Assembly: GCA_016721185.1 (NCBI GenBank)
Contig: JADKIP010000012.1
Span: forward strand, 1-64,000
Direction of reading: 5' to 3'
Source: Candidatus Dechloromonas phosphorivorans
GTDB lineage: Bacteria; Pseudomonadota; Gammaproteobacteria; Burkholderiales; Rhodocyclaceae
DNA: 64,000 bases
A program made the position numbers and the translations under genes. Shown here one piece after another: positions 53,513-64,000 of the stretch. Below the pieces are notes generated by a model that saw only the letters and a list, made by a program, of their open reading frames with translations, did no database searches and was not told the DNA's origin. Position 1 is the stretch's first letter, and each line of letters opens with the position of its first letter.

Positions 53513-53560
53513 CTCACGACCACTCAATGGAATGGCCACTTACTCAAGCCGCTCAGAGAA

Positions 53561-53938
53561 TCAAGCGGCCTTCGGGCGCTTCGCCCCGTACTTGGAACGG
53601 GACTGCTTACGACCCTTGACACCCTGCGTATCCAGAGAGCCGCGTACCGTGTGATAACGCACACCCGGCAAATCCTTGACACGACCACCACGAATCAAAA
53701 CAACAGAGTGCTCTTGCAGGTTATGGCCTTCGCCGCCGATGTAGGAAATGACTTCAAATCCATTTGTCAGGCGGACCTTGCACACCTTACGTAGCGCCGA
53801 ATTAGGCTTTTTGGGGGTGGTGGTATAAACGCGAGTGCAAACTCCACGCTTTTGCGGGCATTTTTCAAGAGCAGGAACCTTGCTCTTGGTTACCTCGGCT
53901 ACGCGCGGCTTGCGCACGAGCTGGTTGATGGTCGGCAT
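53561..53938 (-). CDS. rpsL: 30S ribosomal protein S12
   Basis: 125 residues. Lys43 and Lys88 (in TTTPKKPNSALRKV and GGRVKDLPGVRYH) are wild type, so no streptomycin-resistance change is seen. The Asp89 methylthiolation site of other bacteria (RVKDLPG) is present. First gene of the str block. Confidence 0.97.
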   Translation of the reverse strand: MPTINQLVRKPRVAEVTKSKVPALEKCPQKRGVCTRVYTTTPKKPNSALRKVCKVRLTNGFEVISYIGGEGHNLQEHSVVLIRGGRVKDLPGVRYHTVRGSLDTQGVKGRKQSRSKYGAKRPKAA

Positions 53939-54042
53939 ATCAAACTTCCTTCAACGGCCGGGCACCGAATACTCAATGCATGCCGGCAATTTTGTTATCC
54001 AAAGCAGAGACACTGATTAGCCCCTGCCGACAAGAACCATAG

Positions 54043-54071
54043 ATTTTATGGTTGATCAACCCCAGTGTCAA
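54043..54071 (-). promoter_or_regulatory. Strong sigma-70 promoter of the rpsL operon
   Basis: Minus-strand TTGACA (54071-54066), 17-base spacer, TAAAAT (54048-54043): a consensus -35 and nearly consensus -10 with ideal spacing. The spacer contains the palindrome GGTTGATCAACC. Transcription would start near 54036, about 100 bases before rpsL. It overlaps the hairpin that follows rpoC. Confidence 0.8.
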
Positions 54072-54086
54072 CGAAACACCGGGGTT
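54058..54086 (-). terminator. Hairpin after rpoC
   Basis: AACCCC and GTGT pair with ACAC and GGGGTT around a short loop, 19 bases after the rpoC stop. There is no T run, so termination is uncertain. The stem includes the -35 of the rpsL promoter. Confidence 0.5.
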
Positions 54087-54104
54087 GCGTAATTACTTAC
54101 TAGT

Positions 54105-58307
<4,203 letters not shown>

Positions 58308-58328
58308 CGTTTAACTCCCAGCCCTAAA

Positions 58329-61300
58329 TCAGTAACGTTCCAGATCGATATCGATCGCCAGCGAACGGATTTCCTTGACCAGCACGTTGAAGGATTCCGG
58401 CATACCGGCATCGATCCTGTGCTCGCCCTTGACGATGTTTTCGTACACCTTCGTACGGCCATTCACGTCATCGGACTTCACGGTCAGCATTTCCTGCAGC
58501 ACATAGGATGCGCCGTAGGCTTCAAGCGCCCACACTTCCATTTCACCGAAGCGCTGGCCACCGAACTGCGCCTTACCACCCAGCGGCTGCTGGGTAACCA
58601 GCGAGTACGGACCAGTCGAACGTGCATGCATCTTGTCATCAACCAAGTGATGCAGCTTCAGATAGTGCATGTAACCCACGGTCACCGGGCGATCAAATGC
58701 TTCACCAGTGCGCCCGTCAAACAAGGTCATTTGGCCGGAAGAAGGCATACCGGCAAGCGCCAGCATCGCCTTGATTTCCTCTTCTTTTGCGCCATCAAAC
58801 ACTGGCGTGGCAAACGGCACGCCACTCGTCAGATTTGATGCCATTTCCATCACTTCGACATCATTCAGCTCATCGAGGTTCTCGGACTTGCCACTAGAGT
58901 TATAGATCTGATCGAGGAAACCGCGCATCTCCTTGACACTGCCTTGTGCCCGCAGCATGGCACCGATCTTGTGACCAAGCCCCTTGGCAGCGAGTCCGAG
59001 GTGAACTTCAAGAATTTGACCCACGTTCATACGTGACGGCACACCGAGCGGATTAAGCACAATGTCAACCGGGCTACCATCGGCCATGTGCGGCATGTCT
59101 TCGACCGGCAGGATGCGGGAAACCACACCTTTGTTACCGTGACGACCGGCCATCTTGTCACCCGGTTGCAAACGACGCTTAACAGCCACGTAAACCTTGA
59201 CCATCTTCTGCACACCAGGTGGCAGCTCATCGCCCTGTGTCAGCTTTTTCCGTTTAGCTTCAAAAGCCAAATCGAAGTCCTTGCGAGCTTGATCAAGGCC
59301 GTCCTTAACCTGTTCCAACTGCAACGCGACGTCGTCCTCAGCTAGCCTGATATCAAACCAGTGATGAGGATCCATGCTGTCAAGATAGACCTGATCGATC
59401 GATGTGCCTTTAGCCAGCTTCTTCGGTCCGCCATTGGCCTTTTTACCGAGAATCAGACGACCGACCCGAGCAAACGCGTCGCGCTCAACGATACGCATCT
59501 GATCTGCCAAGTCGAGCTTGTAATGACGGAGATGTTCATCAATGATCGACTGAGCACGCTTGTCTCGTTCAATACCTTCGCGGGTAAAGACTTGAACGTC
59601 AATGACAGTGCCGGCCATACCGGAAGGAACGCGTAGCGAGGTGTCTTTAACGTCAGAAGCCTTCTCGCCAAAAATTGCGCGAAGGAGCTTTTCTTCTGGC
59701 GTCAGTTGGGTTTCACCCTTAGGGGTAACCTTCCCAACGAGAACATCAGCCGCCTCAACTTCAGCGCCGATATACACAATGCCCGATTCGTCCAAGCGGG
59801 ACAGCTGCGACTCGCCCAAAGAAGCGATATCGCAGGTGATTTCCTCTGGACCAAGCTTCGTGTCACGTGCAACTACGGTCAACTCTTCAATATGGATAGA
59901 AGTGTAACGATCCTCTGCAACGACGCGCTCGGAGATCAAAATCGAGTCTTCGAAGTTGTAACCATTCCACGGCATAAACGCGATCAACATGTTCTGACCG
60001 AGCGCAAGTTCGCCCTTGTCAGTGGATGCGCCATCCGCAACCACGTCGCCACGAGCGATATGATCACCGACCCGAACCATCGGTCGTTGATTAATGTTCG
60101 TATTCTGGTTGGAGCGGGTGTATTTCATCAAGTTGTAGATGTCGACACCGACCTCACCAGCAATCGTCTCGTTGTCATTGACGCGCACAACGACACGAGC
60201 AGCATCAACGTAATCAACCATACCGCCACGACGGGCGACAACAGCTGTTCCGGAGTCGACGGCCACGGTCCGCTCAATGCCAGTACCGACCAACGGTTTT
60301 TCCGGACGCAAACAAGGAACCGCTTGGCGCTGCATGTTGGCGCCCATCAAGGCACGGTTTGCGTCGTCGTGCTCAAGGAATGGAATCAGCGAGGCGGCTA
60401 CAGAAACGATCTGACTTGGGGCGACGTCCATGTATTGAACACGAGCCGGCTCAGCAAGAATGGTTTCACCCTTTTCACGGCAGGTTACGAGGTCATCCGA
60501 TAGGCAACCGCTGTCATTTATTGGCGAATTAGCCTGGGCGACGACATAGTTACCTTCTTCAATTGCAGAAAGATACTCAATCTCGTTAGTAACTTTCGAG
60601 TCAATGACTTTACGATAGGCTGTTTCGATAAAGCCATAATCATTGACGCGAGCAAACAGCGCCAATGAGTTGATCAGACCGATATTCGGACCTTCCGGAG
60701 TTTCAATTGGGCAAACACGGCCGTAGTGAGTCGGATGGACGTCACGAACTTCAAAACCGGCACGTTCGCGAGTAAGACCTCCCGGTCCAAGCGCAGAAAC
60801 ACGACGCTTGTGGGTAATCTCTGAAAGCGGATTCGTTTGATCCATGAACTGCGAGAGCTGACTGGAACCGAAAAATTCCTTGACGGCAGCACTGATCGGC
60901 TTTGCATTGATCAAGTCATGCGGCATCAGGTTGTCAGACTCGGCTTGCGACAAGCGTTCCTTAACCGCACGCTCGACACGCACCAAGCCGGCACGGAATT
61001 GATTTTCAGCCAGTTCGCCAACCGAGCGAACCCGGCGATTTCCCAGGTGATCGATATCGTCGATCTCACCACGACCATTACGCAACTCGACCAGTATTTT
61101 GATCACTTCAACGATATCGCGGGGCGATAGCGTCAATTGCTCCCGCGCCTCAACATTGGCGCCCAAAGGCTTTATCTTGGCGGCAAGCGCTTCTGCATCG
61201 GCCAGCGTCATGTTTTCACACAAAGCGCGTGGCCCGTGAGGCAACAAACTCACCAGATCCTGAATGGCAGCAAGAGAGAAACCGGAACCATCCGACAAAT

Positions 61301-62612
61301 TTTTGAGTGCAGCCTCGGCGCGTGAGGCAAGCCCACGAACCATCACCTTGTATTCAAGTACATCCTGACGGCCTAGACGACGATTGAACTTCATCCGGCC
61401 GACACCGGACAAGTCATAACGCTCATCCGAGTAAAAGAGGCCTCTGAAAAGTATCTCGACCGCCTCTTCCGTCGGTGGCTCACCTGGGCGCATCATCCGA
61501 TAAATAGCGACACGAGCGGCCTGACGAGAAACGGTTTCGTCGGCACGCAGCGTATTCGAGATAAAGGCTCCACGATCAAGATCGTTGGTGTAGAGGGTTT
61601 CGATGGTAGAAATTTCTGCTTCGCGCAGATTAGCTAACAACGTCTCGGTAATTTCATCGTTAGCATTGGCGACAACCTCACCCGTCGACTTGTCGATAAT
61701 ATTTCGAGCCACCACTCGGCCGAGAATAAAATCTTCAGGAACAACAATTTGCTTGATACCGGCAGTAGCGATATCCCGAATATGCTTAGCGGTTATACGC
61801 TTATCTTTGGCAACAATGACTGTGCCATCTGGTGCAACAAAATCAAATTTTGCGACCTCGCCACGTAACCGCTCAGGAATGAGCGTGAACTCGACTTTTT
61901 CTTTACCCAGCAGGAAAGTGTCGAATTCGAAGAATTCAGACAAAATTTCCTCCGAAGACATACCAATTGCCTTGAGCAAAGTCGTAACCGGCATTTTGCG
62001 CCGACGGTCAACGCGGAAAAACAGCGTATCTTTAGGGTCAAACTCAAAGTCTAACCACGAGCCTCGGTAAGGAATAATGCGTGCTGAGAACAACAACTTA
62101 CCCGAGCTATGGGTCTTACCCCGATCATGTTCAAAAAAGACGCCCGGAGAGCGATGCAACTGAGAAACGATGACTCGCTCAGTACCGTTGATCACAAACG
62201 AGCCATTGGTCGTCATGAGCGGAATTTCACCCATGTAAACCTCTTGCTCCTTAACCTCTTTCACGGTTTCAGGAGCTTCACGGTCCATGATCACAAGGCG
62301 GACCTTCGCGCGCAGCGAGGATGCAAATGTCAACCCCCGCTGATGGCACTCAGAAACATCGAATGCCGGCTCGCCAAGCATGAAGCTGACAAACTCCAGT
62401 CGGGCATTTCCGGAATGTGAGACGATCGGAAAAATTGAAGTGAACGCGGCTTGCAAGCCTTCATTCTTGCGTTTTTCTGCAGGAACTTCCGCTTGTAAAA
62501 AAGCGGCGAAAGATTCGAGCTGCGTCGCAAGCAGGAAAGGAACATCGAGCACGCTAGCGCGCTTGGCGAAGCTTTTGCGGATGCGTTTCTTCTCGGCGAA
62601 GGAGTAAGTCAT
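58329..62612 (-). CDS. rpoB: RNA polymerase beta subunit
   Basis: 1427 residues. The rifampicin-binding cluster SQLSQFMDQTNPLSEITHKRRVSALGPGGL is wild type. Other landmarks are NIGLINSLALFARVND, AFMPWNGYNFEDSILISERVV and the C-terminal GKAQFGGQRFGEMEVWALEAYGA. With beta', it forms the active-centre cleft. A 211-base spacer with two hairpins separates it from rplL. Confidence 0.98.
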   Translation of the reverse strand: MTYSFAEKKRIRKSFAKRASVLDVPFLLATQLESFAAFLQAEVPAEKRKNEGLQAAFTSIFPIVSHSGNARLEFVSFMLGEPAFDVSECHQRGLTFASSLRAKVRLVIMDREAPETVKEVKEQEVYMGEIPLMTTNGSFVINGTERVIVSQLHRSPGVFFEHDRGKTHSSGKLLFSARIIPYRGSWLDFEFDPKDTLFFRVDRRRKMPVTTLLKAIGMSSEEILSEFFEFDTFLLGKEKVEFTLIPERLRGEVAKFDFVAPDGTVIVAKDKRITAKHIRDIATAGIKQIVVPEDFILGRVVARNIIDKSTGEVVANANDEITETLLANLREAEISTIETLYTNDLDRGAFISNTLRADETVSRQAARVAIYRMMRPGEPPTEEAVEILFRGLFYSDERYDLSGVGRMKFNRRLGRQDVLEYKVMVRGLASRAEAALKNLSDGSGFSLAAIQDLVSLLPHGPRALCENMTLADAEALAAKIKPLGANVEAREQLTLSPRDIVEVIKILVELRNGRGEIDDIDHLGNRRVRSVGELAENQFRAGLVRVERAVKERLSQAESDNLMPHDLINAKPISAAVKEFFGSSQLSQFMDQTNPLSEITHKRRVSALGPGGLTRERAGFEVRDVHPTHYGRVCPIETPEGPNIGLINSLALFARVNDYGFIETAYRKVIDSKVTNEIEYLSAIEEGNYVVAQANSPINDSGCLSDDLVTCREKGETILAEPARVQYMDVAPSQIVSVAASLIPFLEHDDANRALMGANMQRQAVPCLRPEKPLVGTGIERTVAVDSGTAVVARRGGMVDYVDAARVVVRVNDNETIAGEVGVDIYNLMKYTRSNQNTNINQRPMVRVGDHIARGDVVADGASTDKGELALGQNMLIAFMPWNGYNFEDSILISERVVAEDRYTSIHIEELTVVARDTKLGPEEITCDIASLGESQLSRLDESGIVYIGAEVEAADVLVGKVTPKGETQLTPEEKLLRAIFGEKASDVKDTSLRVPSGMAGTVIDVQVFTREGIERDKRAQSIIDEHLRHYKLDLADQMRIVERDAFARVGRLILGKKANGGPKKLAKGTSIDQVYLDSMDPHHWFDIRLAEDDVALQLEQVKDGLDQARKDFDLAFEAKRKKLTQGDELPPGVQKMVKVYVAVKRRLQPGDKMAGRHGNKGVVSRILPVEDMPHMADGSPVDIVLNPLGVPSRMNVGQILEVHLGLAAKGLGHKIGAMLRAQGSVKEMRGFLDQIYNSSGKSENLDELNDVEVMEMASNLTSGVPFATPVFDGAKEEEIKAMLALAGMPSSGQMTLFDGRTGEAFDRPVTVGYMHYLKLHHLVDDKMHARSTGPYSLVTQQPLGGKAQFGGQRFGEMEVWALEAYGASYVLQEMLTVKSDDVNGRTKVYENIVKGEHRIDAGMPESFNVLVKEIRSLAIDIDLERY

Positions 62613-62646
62613 GGTAACTCCGTGAGGATAAAATCAAACGTTAAAC

Positions 62647-62722
62647 CTGTTGAAACAGGCAAACGCAAACAAGCTCTCCTCCCATTTTAGGAAGAGGAAA
62701 GCATTGCTTGCGTTTACCGGTT
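62647..62722 (-). other. Long hairpin in the rplL-rpoB spacer, RNase III-like
   Basis: AACGCAAACAAGC (from about 62661) pairs imperfectly with GCTTGCGTTT (62705-62716), with an inner CTCTCCTCC/GGAAGAGG stem. A second small hairpin CCTGTT-GA-AACAGG lies at 62647-62660. The long stem recalls the RNase III processing site between rplL and rpoB in enterics. That role is inferred. Confidence 0.45.
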
Positions 62723-62774
62723 GGCTTTAATCAAGGTCGTTTTCTGTATCCGTTAAATCTGCCTTACAAAGCAC

Positions 62775-62803
62775 AAAAGGGCTGGCGGTTGCCCCGCCAG
62801 CCC
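62775..62803 (-). terminator. Attenuator-type hairpin after rplL
   Basis: GGGCTGGCGG pairs perfectly with CCGCCAGCCC around a five-base loop. TTTTGTG follows on the minus strand. It is 21 bases after the rplL stop and is a good intrinsic terminator. Since rpoBC lies downstream, it probably works as a partial terminator, as known for the rplL-rpoB attenuator in E. coli. Confidence 0.8.
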
Positions 62804-62823
62804 GCACACCGAAAATTGATTGA

Positions 62824-63192
62824 TTACTTGACTTCGACTTTCGCGCCTGCATCTTCGAGTTGCTTCTTCAGGGCTTCTGCATCGGCCTTGGAAACACCTT
62901 CTTTGACAGCCTTCGGAGCACCATCAACCAGATCCTTGGCTTCTTTGAGGCCTAAACCGGTTACTGCACGTACAACTTTGATGACTTCAACCTTCTTGTC
63001 ACCACATGCATTAAGCATTACGGTGAATTCAGTCTGCTCTTCAACAACGGCTGCTGCAGCACCGGGGCCGGCGACGGCCATGCTAGCGGCTGAAACACCA
63101 AATTTTTCTTCAAACGCCTTAACCAAGTCGTTCAAATCCATAACCGTCATGGCGCCAACGGCTTCCAGAATATCGTCTTTGCTAATTGCCAT
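62824..63192 (-). CDS. rplL: 50S ribosomal protein L7/L12
   Basis: 122 residues from ATG 63192 (MAISKDDILEAVGAMTVMDLNDLVKAFEEKF). Ala-rich hinge (AAAAVVEEQ) and C-terminal factor-binding domain (EVIKVVRAVTGLGLKEAKDLVDGAPKAVKEGVSKADAEALKKQLEDAGAKVEVK). It forms the stalk with L10. 38 bases after rplJ. Confidence 0.97.
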   Translation of the reverse strand: MAISKDDILEAVGAMTVMDLNDLVKAFEEKFGVSAASMAVAGPGAAAAVVEEQTEFTVMLNACGDKKVEVIKVVRAVTGLGLKEAKDLVDGAPKAVKEGVSKADAEALKKQLEDAGAKVEVK

Positions 63193-63230
63193 TTTCAATA
63201 ACTCCTAAATCAGTTCTTAAGCGGTAGGGA

Positions 63231-63728
63231 TTAAGCAGCTGTTTCTTCGCGCTGCTTGGCCAGTGCAGCCAGACATCCAGCAAAGCCGGAAACCGGCGCT
63301 TGCATGACGCCCAACAACTTGGCAAGCAACTCGTCGCGGCTCGGAATGGAGGCCAGCGCCTGCAAACCTGCTTTATCGAGTACGTTACCGGCATAACTAC
63401 CGGCTTTCAGTACCAGTTTGTCGTTGGTCTTTGCGAAGTCACTTAATACTTTCGCTGCAGCCACCGGATCAGCGGATACGCTATAAATCAGCGGACCCAC
63501 CATGTGATCGGCCAAACCAGCAAAGGCAGTACCAGCAACAGCTCGGCGCACTAAGGTATTTTTTAGCACTCGCAGATATACGCCAGACTCACGCGCCTTT
63601 TTACGCAGCACGGTGAGATGAACCACCTCAATGCCACGATACTCAGCAATAGCGATTGTCTGCGCATTAGCCACTTGTGCCGACACCTCAGCCACAACAG
63701 CTTTTTTGTCGTTCAGATTGAGACCCAT
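63231..63728 (-). CDS. rplJ: 50S ribosomal protein L10
   Basis: 165 residues. MGLNLNDKKAVVAEVSAQVANAQTIAIAEYRGIEVVHLTVLRKKARESGVYLRVLKNTLVRRAV is the L10 RNA-binding part; the C-terminal helix binds L7/L12 dimers. L10-(L12)4 represses translation by binding its own leader in other bacteria. AAAGGAGGAAGGG precedes the ATG. Confidence 0.97.
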   Translation of the reverse strand: MGLNLNDKKAVVAEVSAQVANAQTIAIAEYRGIEVVHLTVLRKKARESGVYLRVLKNTLVRRAVAGTAFAGLADHMVGPLIYSVSADPVAAAKVLSDFAKTNDKLVLKAGSYAGNVLDKAGLQALASIPSRDELLAKLLGVMQAPVSGFAGCLAALAKQREETAA

Positions 63729-63959
63729 GGGCCCTTCCTCCTTTCAAGTCATAACACGACAGGAACATTCCTGCCGCACCTACGGCGACCTGAACCAGAA
63801 GCAATGCCAACCATTTCGGGCAGCAAAAAATCTTGTTCCGGGACACCGTCTGCGCAGGTTGATTTCGCGATTAAGTCCTATTACGGGACACCTGCGGTCT
63901 TTGACGATCCGATGCAAGCCGCAATCGCCGCTTGCATCGGCCCAAAGTTCTTTTAAACG
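63729..63959 (-). promoter_or_regulatory. rplJ leader, candidate L10-responsive region
   Basis: 231 bases between rplA and rplJ without a gene. On the minus strand, CCGATGCAAGC pairs perfectly with GCTTGCATCGG (63909-63940). CGCAGGT/ACCTGCG (63853-63859 with 63890-63896) encloses a small GTCC/GGAC stem. The arrangement suits an L10 leader with an upstream terminator-like hairpin, but I could not confirm the kink-turn. Confidence 0.5.
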
Positions 63960-64000
63960 TTAAGCCAACAATGTAGCTTGATCGACGCGAACACCTGGAC
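63960..64000 (-). CDS. rplA: C-terminus of 50S ribosomal protein L1 (partial)
   Basis: The last residues read PGVRVDQATLLA followed by TAA at 63960-63962, matching the end of betaproteobacterial L1. The rest lies beyond the right edge. Its presence upstream of rplJ-rplL is the standard rplKAJL order. Confidence 0.8.
   Translation of the reverse strand, partial: PGVRVDQATLLA

Overview
The window looks like a chromosomal segment of a betaproteobacterium of the order Rhodocyclales, most like Dechloromonas/Azonexaceae. The reasons are the protein sequences, the classical betaproteobacterial ribosomal gene order, a NapDAGHB periplasmic nitrate reductase cluster and the remains of a DUF3141/pta/ackA/fabI cluster. 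This placement is inferred from recognised protein families; no database search was run. No CRISPR array, rRNA, tRNA or prophage was seen.

Layout. (1) 1-5 kb: a minus-strand group with DUF3141 (PHA-synthase-like), phosphate acetyltransferase, acetate kinase and enoyl-ACP reductase. Each can be recognised but is broken by many frameshifts, and DUF3141 is fused to the middle of pta by an apparent deletion. (2) 5-16.7 kb: housekeeping and envelope genes, namely an alpha/beta hydrolase, secreted and membrane proteins of unknown role, recG and ridA (both with frame breaks), a TPR protein, three small lipoproteins, a SPOR protein, a DUF2802 protein, a FadL-type porin and an acyl-CoA thioesterase. 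(3) 16.9-24.9 kb: an Atm1-like ABC exporter, a three-gene signalling module (CHASE histidine kinase, receiver+ATPase protein, receiver+PAS+PP2C phosphatase), a 2OG-Fe(II) oxygenase, and rpoH with a perfect CIRCE operator in front of it. (4) 24.9-30.2 kb: napDAGHB, with an FNR-like box inside the end of the upstream tatD. (5) 30.2-35.5 kb: tatD, dadA, a 239-bp inverted-repeat-bounded element, spoT, rpoZ and gmk. (6) 35.6-64 kb: an unbroken minus-strand transcription/translation super-cluster in the order rplA(partial)-rplJ-rplL-rpoB-rpoC-rpsL-rpsG-fusA-tuf-rpsJ-rplCDWB-rpsS-rplV-rpsC-rplP-rpmC-rpsQ / rplNXE-rpsN-rpsH-rplFR-rpsE-rpmD-rplO-secY / rpmJ-rpsM-rpsK-rpsD-rpoA-rplQ. Terminators, promoters and structured leaders lie between its sub-operons.

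How the genes work together. The right half makes ribosomes, RNA polymerase core (including alpha, beta, beta', and omega from rpoZ) and elongation factors. spoT with rpoZ provides (p)ppGpp control. rpoH provides heat-shock control. The nap genes allow periplasmic nitrate reduction. The left cluster would have linked acetyl-CoA, acetate and polymer metabolism if intact.

Data quality. The essential gene rplB carries a one-base deletion in a short C run. This strongly suggests that at least some frameshifts are sequence errors, so 'pseudogene' calls in the first 12 kb are provisional.
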